A DNA stretch of 12,129 nucleotides from Chitinivibrionia bacterium (GTDB taxonomy: Bacteria; Krumholzibacteriota; Krumholzibacteriia; WVZY01). Of this stretch, positions 1 through 6,560 are shown in pieces; positions within the stretch are counted from its first letter, which is position 1, and each line of letters begins with the position of its first letter. The translations under genes were made by a program, and so were the position numbers. The DNA lies in the NCBI GenBank assembly GCA_016208665.1, contig JACQXT010000027.1, positions 1-12,129 of the forward strand, read 5' to 3'. The notes below the pieces were generated by a model. It was given only the letters and a program-made list of their open reading frames with translations, ran no database searches and was not told the origin of the DNA.

Positions 1-1194
1 GATGTGCTGCGGGGTTTTGCACTCCTGGGCATCATTTTCAATAACATGCTGTATTTCAGCGGATACGCCTACATGCCCTTTGACGATCTGCGACAAATAA
101 TCGATCTGAAGCTGCACGAGGATCTGTATTATTTTCTGGATATTGTCATCACAGCCAAATTTTACACGCTCTTTTCTCTTCTGTTTGCGGTCGGATTCTA
201 TATCCAGCTCAGCAAGCACACGGAAGATGCAACCGGTTTTCTCAAAACATATCGCAGGCGGTTGTTCATTCTGCTGGCAATCGGGCTCATACACAGTCTG
301 ATCTGGTCAGGGGATATTTTGCTTACCTATTCGATAATGGGCTTTATCATTATCTTGTTCCGCAATGTCAGGCCAAGAAATCTGATTCGCTGGGCGCTAT
401 TATTTATGCTGCTGCCATTTATTATAGATTTGGCGCTATTGCCTTTTTTTACGGCGACGGATGCTATCACCGCCGAGAATGCCGCGCCCATTGCGCACGT
501 ATCATTCCCGGATATGGCACCCGAGGCTGTCATCAACACATTCCAAAACGGGACCATCCCGGAAATATTTGCCTTGAATATTCATAATCTAGTCTGGAGA
601 TACGCGAGTTTTATTCCATCCGGAATGTATTTTACAATCTTTGGAATATTTCTTCTCGGTTACTATTTGGCCTCGATCGGGTTTTTTACCAGGAAATCAA
701 CATCAACATTGTTCTCGATAACCAGTCTGATCATCGGATTGGTTGCTACTGTTTCGGCCAATATATTGGGCGGCAATCCGTATCAATTCCCGCCGACGCT
801 TACTAATATTCTTTTCAAGTTCTTGGAATCGACGGGACAGATATTCATGTGCTTCTTCTATGTGGCTTCCATATTCAAAATCGTTCAGACTCCTATAGGG
901 AGAAGATTATTCAAGCAGTTAATACCTGTGGGGAGAATGGCTCTCAGCAACTATCTGTTTCAGACGATCGGTATGATAATCATATTCTACAACTTTGGAT
1001 TCGATCTGTTTGGTAGAACAGGTTTGATCCAGACAACGGGCATTGCGATTCTTCTCTTGGTACTGCAGATTATTATCAGCAATATCTGGTTACAGCATTT
1101 CAGATTCGGTCCTTTTGAATGGTTTTGGCGAAGCTTGACCTATAAGATGAGAATAGGAATCCGATACGACAAGCGCCCCGCCGTCTATTCTTAA
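1..1194 (+). CDS. DUF418 family (YeiB-like) polytopic membrane protein, 5' end outside window
   Basis: This is the C-terminal 397 residues of a multi-pass inner-membrane protein. The reading frame is open at base 1 and starts inside the family's N-terminal signature (D-V-L-R-G-F-A-L-L-G), so only about 10-20 residues should be missing; the GTG at position 4 is internal, not the start. Three family hallmarks are visible: FYTLFSLLFAVGF near residue 55, RRRLFILLAIGLIHSLIWSGDILLTYS-type sequence around residues 84-110, and a C-terminal DUF418 block with GRMALSNYLFQT, then GPFEWFWRSLTY about 25 residues before the end. Roughly eight to ten hydrophobic segments are spread along the chain. The biochemical role of DUF418 proteins is not established; transport is often suggested. 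The gene is clearly more AT-rich than everything to its right, which suggests recent acquisition. Its TAA stop lies in a TTAA shared with the convergent gene. Confidence 0.9.
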   Translation, partial: DVLRGFALLGIIFNNMLYFSGYAYMPFDDLRQIIDLKLHEDLYYFLDIVITAKFYTLFSLLFAVGFYIQLSKHTEDATGFLKTYRRRLFILLAIGLIHSLIWSGDILLTYSIMGFIIILFRNVRPRNLIRWALLFMLLPFIIDLALLPFFTATDAITAENAAPIAHVSFPDMAPEAVINTFQNGTIPEIFALNIHNLVWRYASFIPSGMYFTIFGIFLLGYYLASIGFFTRKSTSTLFSITSLIIGLVATVSANILGGNPYQFPPTLTNILFKFLESTGQIFMCFFYVASIFKIVQTPIGRRLFKQLIPVGRMALSNYLFQTIGMIIIFYNFGFDLFGRTGLIQTTGIAILLLVLQIIISNIWLQHFRFGPFEWFWRSLTYKMRIGIRYDKRPAVYS

Positions 1195-3242
1195 TCTTCA
1201 AGTCTGTACACCTGAATTGTCTCCTTCGCGAATACGCCCCTGAATAGCCCGCTCGCCGAGAGCTTGGCGGCCGCCTCCCTCCCGCCGGGAGCGTCGGTTC
1301 TGCAGACGATGTAGAACGGACGCCTCGAGACATCCACGAAATCCTCGATCGACAATTCCGCCGCCGAATCCGCCTCCGAGAACACGGTGTCCCGCAGGTG
1401 CCGGCGCCGCGCGATCACGTCCTGCGGATAACCCCAGACTTTCGCATAGCCGGCCGTGCCCCAATACTGATCGCGTCCGGCGAGCACGGGAATGCGCACG
1501 ATGTCGTTATCCTCGAGGAAGACAGCATTCTTTTCCGTGCTGCCGGATATCCATTCGTACAGGGCGCGCTCGTCGCTCGTGACCGTGAATGCCGAAGTAT
1601 CGCGCGCGGCGTTCGCGAAATAGATCGCGTTGAGCGGCACGGTCGCCGCGGCGATGAAAACAACGAGCGCCGCGCGGCGGCCGCCGTTCCGCCGGGAGGC
1701 GTCTGTGGACGCCGGGACCGGCGCCTCCAAAGCCGCCGGCGCAAGCGCAGCGAGCGGGAGATACAAGAGGAACGAAAACTTCGTTTCATTATTCGTCGGC
1801 AGATCTGCTGCGATGGCGATGGCCGCCAGAATACAAATCCATATAACGAGCGGGAGGGCCTCTTCCCTGAGCGCCGTACGAAAACGAACGACGCGAAGCG
1901 CGAGCGCCAGCAAGATCAAAGGCGCCAGGACATCGGACAGAAGCCCGACCATGTATCCCGGTTGAAGCGCGATACGCGCCGAGCTCTCGCCCGAGCTTCG
2001 GGGAAGCACGGAGGCCAGGTAGACAGCCGCGACCGCAAGAGAGATCGCCATCGCTCCTGCCGCGCGGAGTACGGGAAACGGCCGCCGTGCCTCTTGCCGC
2101 GTCCCCTGCTGCGTCCCCTGCGCCGCCCCCACTTGCGCCGCCGCGGGATACAACCGCTCGAGCACGCGAACGGCAACGGCCGCCGCAGCCGACACAAGAA
2201 GGACCGCCGCACCGATGATGAGGTGAAGATACAGAAGCCCTGCAAGAGAAACGGCCATGAGCACAACGCGCACCGCCCCGCCGCGCCGAAGCGTAACAAA
2301 GAGCGCGAGAAACACGCACACGAGCCCCAGCGTGAGCGAGAGAGCCGTTCCCAGCATGAACTTCTCGAGCAGCATGAACTGATTTCCCTCGATGGAAAGA
2401 AACGCGGATGCGGTTTCATGCCCCGGCGGCGAGAGAGAGAAGAACGTGTTGAGAAGCTCCATTCCTTTCGTTTCGCCGAAGAGCGCACGCGCAAATCGCA
2501 GAGGAAAGAAGAGGAAGAACAAGCCGTTCATTCCCAGGAGCGCGAGCCAGAGCCCGAGAAGGCGCGGGAAGCTCCGCCGGGCGAACAGACCGCTGAGAAA
2601 ATTGAATCCGAGGGCGAGGCTCGCAAGCGCAACGGCGTTCATGAATATCATCGAGGCGAACGGACCGATGCGAAGAAGCGCCGCCGCAGAGAGAAACAGA
2701 ATATGATAGAAATACATGTACTGAAGGCGGAGCGAACTGAAATACGGATCGATGAGCGGAAGGCCGTGCGCCGAGAGGCGGTGGAACACGGCGGCATGAA
2801 ACCAGCTGTCGCTCCGCACGCGCCACCACATCCTGGTGGCGGGCAGATAGAACACAAGGACGGCGATAACGAGAACGATCGCAGCCATCCACAGGGCGTG
2901 TTTTCGTTCCTGCGGCTCGCGGGACGGCAACGATCCGCCCCATGCGATATAACACAATGCGGCGCCCGAAGCCGCGATCCACACGGCCGACGATCCGGCC
3001 CCGAGCGTTATGAGCGCGAGCACGACCAGCCCGAATAAAACAGGCGAAAGCGCCGCGGCAAGCGCGAGCGTTTCAAGGAACGGAAGGCGCGCTCGCAAGG
3101 CCAAGGGGAGCGCCGGCGCGAAGCAGAGGAAAAACAGCGCAGACGGCGCGCGCAGCAGCGGCAGAGGCAGCGTTAGGAGGAAGAGGAGAATCCCTGCGAC
3201 CGCCGCGCGTTTTATCACATTTCTTGAGAGAGAAGACTGCAT
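1191..3242 (-). CDS. GT-C-like polytopic membrane protein, uncharacterised
   Basis: A 683-residue protein with many hydrophobic segments over residues 10-545 and a soluble C-terminal domain at about 550-683. The layout matches integral-membrane GT-C glycosyltransferases, which use polyprenyl-phosphate sugars on the outer face of the membrane. After the helix at about 117-134 comes a loop with RSDSWFHAAVFHR (residues 143-155) and LPLIDPYFSS (161-170). Its acidic residues resemble the loop-1 aspartates of GT-C enzymes; TNNETKF (483-489) is a second conserved-looking loop. The soluble tail begins with a segment (SDERALYEWISGSTEKNAVFL-like) seen in related membrane proteins. Residues 368-386 form a Gln/Thr/Gly-rich loop. 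The ATG at 3242 is used because it precedes the first helix, but its Shine-Dalgarno is weak. No acceptor or donor can be named, and the GT-C assignment is by architecture only. Confidence 0.75.
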   Translation of the reverse strand: MQSSLSRNVIKRAAVAGILLFLLTLPLPLLRAPSALFFLCFAPALPLALRARLPFLETLALAAALSPVLFGLVVLALITLGAGSSAVWIAASGAALCYIAWGGSLPSREPQERKHALWMAAIVLVIAVLVFYLPATRMWWRVRSDSWFHAAVFHRLSAHGLPLIDPYFSSLRLQYMYFYHILFLSAAALLRIGPFASMIFMNAVALASLALGFNFLSGLFARRSFPRLLGLWLALLGMNGLFFLFFPLRFARALFGETKGMELLNTFFSLSPPGHETASAFLSIEGNQFMLLEKFMLGTALSLTLGLVCVFLALFVTLRRGGAVRVVLMAVSLAGLLYLHLIIGAAVLLVSAAAAVAVRVLERLYPAAAQVGAAQGTQQGTRQEARRPFPVLRAAGAMAISLAVAAVYLASVLPRSSGESSARIALQPGYMVGLLSDVLAPLILLALALRVVRFRTALREEALPLVIWICILAAIAIAADLPTNNETKFSFLLYLPLAALAPAALEAPVPASTDASRRNGGRRAALVVFIAAATVPLNAIYFANAARDTSAFTVTSDERALYEWISGSTEKNAVFLEDNDIVRIPVLAGRDQYWGTAGYAKVWGYPQDVIARRRHLRDTVFSEADSAAELSIEDFVDVSRRPFYIVCRTDAPGGREAAAKLSASGLFRGVFAKETIQVYRLED
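2098..2126 (-). repeat. short tandem repeat in a loop of the GT-C-like gene
   Basis: On the plus strand a unit close to GCGTCCCCTGCT is repeated twice in tandem. It encodes the Q-G-T-Q-Q-G-T-R-Q stretch in a non-membrane loop at about residues 375-383 of the 683-residue protein. This is low-complexity sequence, likely from slippage, and it keeps the frame open. Confidence 0.5.
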
Positions 3243-3251
3243 GCGGGATTA

Positions 3252-3286
3252 GGTATACCATAAATAAACCGGCTCTGAACATGCAA
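3252..3286 (-). promoter_or_regulatory. possible promoter of the GT-C-like gene
   Basis: Read on the minus strand, TTGCAT (plus 3281-3286) is followed after 18 bases by TATGGT, just upstream of the ATG at 3242. An 8-base palindrome GGTATACC lies at 3252-3259. The -35-like hexamer overlaps the left arm of the inverted repeat 3269-3328, so that repeat could be an operator. The -10 match is only moderate. Confidence 0.3.
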
Positions 3287-3328
3287 ACGTTGGGGGGAGT
3301 TGAGAAGTCAGCGCATGATCAGAGCCGG
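3269..3328. repeat. inverted repeat, 16-base arms, 28-base loop
   Basis: The left arm CCGGCTCTGAACATGC (3269-3284) and right arm GCATGATCAGAGCCGG (3313-3328) are reverse complements at 15 of 16 positions, with the outer 10 bases perfect. The loop contains a G-run. There is no T-tract on either side, so a plain intrinsic terminator is unlikely. It lies directly upstream of the GT-C-like gene and could be an operator or a structured leader. Confidence 0.75.
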
Positions 3329-3389
3329 CGTGGCTGTGCTGGCGATTATGTATTCGTAACGGTTCCGCAATGTCGCGCGCAGAGAATAT

Positions 3390-3476
3390 GAACAGGGGAA
3401 GTCGTTGTACGGTTTACATTTCAAGGTATCGATCCCTCCCCCGAGGTTTCAACGCCTTTTTCGACTTCCCCTGTTC
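3390..3476. repeat. 87-base element closed by perfect 15-base inverted repeats
   Basis: The arms GAACAGGGGAAGTCG (3390-3404) and CGACTTCCCCTGTTC (3462-3476) are exact reverse complements separated by 57 bases. The interior holds a small CCTC-CCCC-GAGG hairpin (3435-3446 region) and AAGG/CCTT complementary ends. It could be a small non-autonomous mobile element with terminal inverted repeats, or a structured RNA closed by a long helix. No target-site duplication or coding sequence is seen, and no T-tract follows on either strand. Confidence 0.7.
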
Positions 3477-3490
3477 CACCTGCTTTCAAT

Positions 3491-3526
3491 CTGCGCCGCG
3501 GATTCCGCGGGGAATCCGCGGCGCGG
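3491..3526. repeat. strong REP-like hairpin, perfect 14-base stem
   Basis: The arms GCGCCGCGGATTCC (3493-3506) and GGAATCCGCGGCGC (3511-3524) pair perfectly around a GCGG loop; a G-T and a C-G pair extend the stem to 3491-3526. Neither side has a T-run, so a Rho-independent terminator is not supported. The form is that of a repetitive extragenic palindrome. Confidence 0.75.
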
Positions 3527-3644
3527 ATGGCGTGCTATGAAGGGGCTGCCATCATTATCATATACTCCACTCGATCTCCTTTTGTTCCCTTTTGAACGCC
3601 GGGTTTTATCGAGCGCCGGGCCCCTCGGATCTTCGGGTCTGATC

Positions 3645-3686
3645 GAGAAAACCGGCCGTACCCAACCGAGACCGGGTCCCGGCCGG
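3645..3686 (-). terminator. intrinsic terminator of the merR-nifU-nifS operon
   Basis: On the minus strand, 24 bases after the nifS stop, CCGGCCG pairs with CGGCCGG (plus 3680-3686 and 3652-3658), with inner ACCC/GGGT pairing. TTTTCTC follows directly. An alternative fold pairs GAAAACCGGC at 3647-3656 with GCCGGTTTTC at 3713-3722, which overlaps the last nifS codons. Both give a GC-rich stem ending in a T-run, and the position right after the operon fits. Confidence 0.65.
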
Positions 3687-3709
3687 CCTTCAAGCGAGCT
3701 GGCCCCGCC

Positions 3710-4894
3710 TCAGCCGGTTTTCTTTACCCCGGCCATCGATTCCTGCCAGTATGGCGAAATGTTCCTCAAGCGCTGGATGATCGGCGGCAGCTCTTTGAGG
3801 ACAAAATCAATCTCTTCCTCCGTAGTGTACCTGCTCAGAGAAAATCGAACCGAACCGTGCGATAAGGTAAACGGCACTCCCATCGCCCTCAGCACGTGCG
3901 ACGGCTCGAGCGCGCCGGACGTGCACGCCGATCCGCTGGAGGCGCAGATGCCGAGCTCGTCCATGAGCAGCAGAATGGCCTCTCCTTCGATATATTCGAA
4001 ACTGATGTTCGACGTGTTGGGCAGTCGGTCGTCCTTGTGGCCGTTTCTTATCGAACCGGGAATGGTCGAAAGAATGCCCGATTCCAGCTTGTCGCGAAGG
4101 CGCCGGACCGTCTGCTGTTCATGCGCAATGGTTTCGCGGGCGAGATCGCACGCCTTGCCGAGGCCCGCTATATATGGGACGTTTTCCGTGCCTCCGCGCC
4201 TGTTCCGCTCCTGGTGGCCGCCGAGCATGAACGGCTGAATGCGCGTGCCGCGCCTGATGTAGAGCGCGCCGATTCCCTTCGGTGCGTGCAGTTTGTGCCC
4301 CGAGAACGACATGAGGTCGACCGGGAGTTTCTCCATGTCGATCGGCAGCTTGCCGATCGCCTGGACGGCATCGACGTGGAAAGGAATCCCTCGGGCCTTG
4401 ACCATTTCGCCCGCTTTCTCGATGGGAAAGATCACGCCGGTCTCGTTGTTGGCATACATGATCGATACGAGAGCCGTGTCGTCGGTCAGCGCATCCCGCA
4501 GCTCGTCCGGATTGAGCCTGCCTTCGCGGTCCACGCCGAGGAGCGTGACCTTGTATCCGCGCTTGCCCATCCGCGTGACCGTGTTCAGGACCGCAGGGTG
4601 CTCGACGCGGGTCGTAATGATGTGCTTCTTGTCAGGGTAGGCGTCGAGTACGCCGCGGATCGCATAGTTGTCGCTCTCCGTTCCGCAGCTCGTGAACACG
4701 AGCTCCGACTCCTTGCAGTTGATGAGGGAACAGATCCTGCCTCTCGCTTCCTTGACCGCGGCGCCCGCGACGGCGCCGAACTTATACATACTCGATGGAT
4801 TGCCGTAGTTCGCGGTGAGGAACGGTTTCATCTCCTCGAACACCTCGGGAGCGATCCTGGTCGTCGCATTGTTGTCCAGATAGACGATGTTCAT
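3710..4894 (-). CDS. nifS: cysteine desulfurase NifS (group I, PLP-dependent)
   Basis: A 394-residue enzyme of normal length that takes sulfur from L-cysteine, leaving alanine, and passes the persulfide to the NifU scaffold. It opens with the typical MNIVYLDNNATTR. H99 lies in RVEHP, which stacks on PLP. N150 and E151 are in YANNETG, and D175 in the FHVDAVQ motif. K201 in SFSGHK is the PLP Schiff-base lysine. C324 in SSGSACTSG is the catalytic cysteine, followed by LEPSHVLRAMG, a stretch typical of the NifS branch. The start is the ATG at 4894, which overlaps the nifU TGA (ATGA) and is preceded by GAGGAGGTG; the frame is open further upstream, but that part only antiparallels nifU. Tight coupling to nifU and the downstream terminator show it is the last gene of the operon. 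No nitrogenase genes are near, so general Fe-S assembly is likely. Confidence 0.96.
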   Translation of the reverse strand: MNIVYLDNNATTRIAPEVFEEMKPFLTANYGNPSSMYKFGAVAGAAVKEARGRICSLINCKESELVFTSCGTESDNYAIRGVLDAYPDKKHIITTRVEHPAVLNTVTRMGKRGYKVTLLGVDREGRLNPDELRDALTDDTALVSIMYANNETGVIFPIEKAGEMVKARGIPFHVDAVQAIGKLPIDMEKLPVDLMSFSGHKLHAPKGIGALYIRRGTRIQPFMLGGHQERNRRGGTENVPYIAGLGKACDLARETIAHEQQTVRRLRDKLESGILSTIPGSIRNGHKDDRLPNTSNISFEYIEGEAILLLMDELGICASSGSACTSGALEPSHVLRAMGVPFTLSHGSVRFSLSRYTTEEEIDFVLKELPPIIQRLRNISPYWQESMAGVKKTG

Positions 4895-5751
4895 TCGTGC
4901 ACCTCCTCGACGGTGATCGCGTCGCTCACGAACTCCTTCAATTTGGCTTCCACGTGCGACTTGATCGTCAGGTTCGAGGCGATACAGCCGATGCACGCTC
5001 CCTTGAGCTGGACGAGCACCCGGTCTCCCACGATATCCACCAGTTCGAGATCGCCCCCGTCTTTCTGAAGCGGCGGCCGGATCTCCTTGTCGATGATGTC
5101 CTGAATCATGTTGATCTTCTGGATGTTGGTAAGGGGCCGCTTCTTCGCGTCCGGCGGAACCGCCTTCGCGGTTCTCGCCACTCGCTGCTTGCTTTCCTCG
5201 GCAAGAATCTCTTCGATCCGGGGATGGCAGGACGCGCATCCGCCGCCCGCCTTGCTGTAATTCGTGACTTGCTCCACGGTCGAGAGATTGTTCTCGCGTA
5301 TCACCTTCCGTATGAGGTTCTCGTGCACGCCGAAACAGGAGCAGACGAGCGGCCCTTCGATCTCTTCCTTGTGGCGCACGTCGATGCCGCGGTAATTGTT
5401 TATGGCGGCTTCGAGCGCCTCCCTGCCCATAACCGAGCAGTGCATTTTTTCCTGAGGAAGTCCGCCGAGCGCCTCGGCAATCTGCTGGTTGGTAATCTGC
5501 TGAGCCTCTTCGAGCGTCAGCCCTTTCACCATTTCGGTGAGCACGGATGAGGAGGCGATGGCGCTCCCGCAGCCGAATGTCTTGAACTTGACTTCGGCGA
5601 TTTTCCCATGGTCGTCAAGCTTGAACGACAGCCTGAGTGCGTCGCCGCAGGCGATCGATCCGACTTCCCCCACCCCGTCGGCTTCTTCTATTTCACCGAC
5701 GTTCCTCGGGTTGAGGAAGTGATCTATCACCTTATCCGTATAATCCCACAT
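4891..5751 (-). CDS. nifU: Fe-S cluster scaffold protein NifU, full three-domain form
   Basis: A 286-residue modular scaffold on which clusters are built with sulfur from NifS. Residues 1-125 form the IscU-like domain, with C35 (next to D37), C61 and C105 as the transient-cluster ligands. Residues about 134-180 are the Bfd-like [2Fe-2S] domain, with C137, C139, C172 and C175; this spacing matches the classical NifU central domain. Residues about 208-286 are the NifU C-terminal (Nfu) domain with C253-x2-C256. All nine expected cysteines are present, so the protein should be active. The ATG at 5751 follows GGGAGG at ideal distance, and this ribosome site begins in the stop region of the regulator gene, only 10 bases upstream. 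The nifU TGA overlaps the nifS ATG. The arrangement implies one transcript and translational coupling of scaffold and desulfurase. Confidence 0.97.
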   Translation of the reverse strand: MWDYTDKVIDHFLNPRNVGEIEEADGVGEVGSIACGDALRLSFKLDDHGKIAEVKFKTFGCGSAIASSSVLTEMVKGLTLEEAQQITNQQIAEALGGLPQEKMHCSVMGREALEAAINNYRGIDVRHKEEIEGPLVCSCFGVHENLIRKVIRENNLSTVEQVTNYSKAGGGCASCHPRIEEILAEESKQRVARTAKAVPPDAKKRPLTNIQKINMIQDIIDKEIRPPLQKDGGDLELVDIVGDRVLVQLKGACIGCIASNLTIKSHVEAKLKEFVSDAITVEEVHE

Positions 5752-5761
5752 AGAAACCTCC

Positions 5762-6232
5762 CTATCGTTTCCTTATCTCATCGATTAACGGGCTCGGATC
5801 GCCGCTTTCCTGTGCCGCTTCGCATTGACCGCACAAATCGGGTTCGGGTTTTTGCCTGCAGGCGACGCAGTTGTCCAGCATGTCTATTGTGGACTCGATC
5901 TGCTGCTTCAATTCATTAAGAGCCGATACCGTCCTGGAGACTTCCTGGTGCTTGGTCTGGAGGATGGCGAGCAGCTTCTCGGCGGCTTCCTTTCCTGCGG
6001 TGCTCTCCTTCCAGTCCAGCAATATATGCCGTATCTCCTCCAGGCTGAATCCTGCGATCTTGAGGCTCTCGATAATGCTCAGCCGCGCAAGAGAGCGGCA
6101 GTCGAATACGCGCTGCCCTCCCTGCGTGCGTTCCGAATGAATGAGCTTCAGTTCTTCGTAGTAGCGAAGGGTGCGGGTTGTAAGCCCGCTCAGTCGCGCA
6201 AGCTCGCCTATCTTATAGTTCTTCTCTTCCAT
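5762..6232 (-). CDS. MerR-family regulator with C-terminal four-cysteine cluster, first gene of the nifUS operon
   Basis: A 156-residue regulator counted from ATG 6232. The MerR helix-turn-helix and wing occupy residues 6-72 (YKIGELARLSGLTTRTLRYY, then the GFSLEEI motif). A long dimerising helix spans about 80-120. The tail carries C122-x2-C125-x8-C134-x2-C137 in a short loop, plus C45 within the DNA-binding domain. Such a cluster suits binding of an Fe-S cluster or metal ion; SoxR also carries its cluster C-terminally but with different spacing. Because the gene sits 10 bases ahead of nifU, it likely controls its own operon according to Fe-S or metal status; this is inference. An in-frame GTG at 6274 would add 14 residues, but it lacks a Shine-Dalgarno and lies within the repeated motif of the promoter region. 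ATG 6232 begins with the family's usual N-terminus but also has only a weak site. Confidence 0.9.
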   Translation of the reverse strand: MEEKNYKIGELARLSGLTTRTLRYYEELKLIHSERTQGGQRVFDCRSLARLSIIESLKIAGFSLEEIRHILLDWKESTAGKEAAEKLLAILQTKHQEVSRTVSALNELKQQIESTIDMLDNCVACRQKPEPDLCGQCEAAQESGDPSPLIDEIRKR

Positions 6233-6272
6233 GGCGCGTTGACCGCTTCCGCCGGGACTGTGCTCATTGCTC

Positions 6273-6292
6273 ACGTTTACGTTAACTGTTAC
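6273..6292. promoter_or_regulatory. candidate operator of the merR-nifUS promoter
   Basis: The plus strand reads ACGTTTACGTTAACTGTTAC: two tandem ACGTTW hexamers and a related third unit, with a central GTTAAC palindrome. It lies directly downstream of the -10 box of the minus-strand promoter, around the expected transcription start. Autoregulation by the MerR-type protein is the natural guess. The motif recalls ACGTTW-containing sites of some MerR regulators, but the match is from memory. Confidence 0.4.
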
Positions 6293-6296
6293 TTAT

Positions 6297-6325
6297 AGTG
6301 TAGGTCCGCAGCTCGATTTTGTCAA
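6297..6325 (-). promoter_or_regulatory. sigma-70-type promoter of the merR-nifU-nifS operon
   Basis: On the minus strand a perfect -35 TTGACA (plus 6320-6325) is followed after 17 bases by TACACT (plus 6297-6302). A second, better-looking box TATAAG overlaps at 6292-6297, but at 22-base spacing. Transcription would start near 6290 and give a leader of about 58 bases to ATG 6232. The spacing is normal, unlike the 19-20-base spacers typical of MerR-activated promoters. Confidence 0.6.
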
Positions 6326-6366
6326 GATTCTTAATGGAATATCGCGATGCTTCTCGAAGAGCCTAT

Positions 6367-6393
6367 ATAACATGTTTAATTAACACAAGTTAT
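6367..6393. promoter_or_regulatory. AT-rich imperfect palindrome in the divergent control region
   Basis: A 27-base dyad centred on 6380 begins ATAACATGT and ends ACAAGTTAT; 10 of 13 symmetric positions pair. It lies between the -35 of the merR-nifUS promoter and the promoter of the corrinoid adenosyltransferase gene, in a locally AT-rich patch. This is the typical look of a dimeric regulator site; the regulator is unknown. Confidence 0.4.
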
Positions 6394-6472
6394 GTTGTGC
6401 GCGGTCCGTCCGGGTTGCCGCCTCCACCAGATCCTGGGTCCCCCAAGAAGCGCCGACCGACGGTGTTTTCTT

Positions 6473-6501
6473 TTGAAACGGGGACGCCGGTGCAGTATCC
6501 T
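6473..6501 (+). promoter_or_regulatory. sigma-70-type promoter of the corrinoid adenosyltransferase gene
   Basis: TTGAAA (6473-6478), a 17-base spacer and TATCCT (6496-6501) form a good promoter. Transcription would begin near 6508, giving a leader of about 53 bases. That is too short for a cobalamin riboswitch, and no B12-box-like sequence was found upstream. Confidence 0.5.
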
Positions 6502-6560
6502 GTTATTTCCAGCAGTTACATAAATTGAGCGCGCTGAGCATTAATAAGCGGGGTGGCGCC

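Noticed and set aside
1398..3038. 546-codon open frame opposite the GT-C-like gene
   Set aside because: Its product is rich in Arg, Glu and Lys, with no domain; it is the usual antisense shadow of a GC-rich gene, and the opposite strand shows a coherent membrane protein.
3390..3476. tRNA-like or intrinsic terminator reading of the 87-base element
   Set aside because: No T-arm, anticodon arm or acceptor pattern could be placed, and no T-run follows the arms on either strand.
3896..5068. 390-codon open frame opposite nifS and the nifU 3' end
   Set aside because: nifS and nifU are certain from catalytic residues; the antisense frame has no family features.
6233..6274. GTG 6274 as start of the MerR-type gene
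   Set aside because: It lacks a Shine-Dalgarno, lies inside the putative operator, and the family alignment begins at ATG 6232.
6319..6528. 69-codon frame in the divergent control region
   Set aside because: It starts at TTG without a ribosome site, overlaps two promoters and has no protein-like pattern.
6502..6560. Cobalamin riboswitch before cobO
   Set aside because: The likely leader is only about 53 bases, and no B12-box sequence is visible in 6300-6560.
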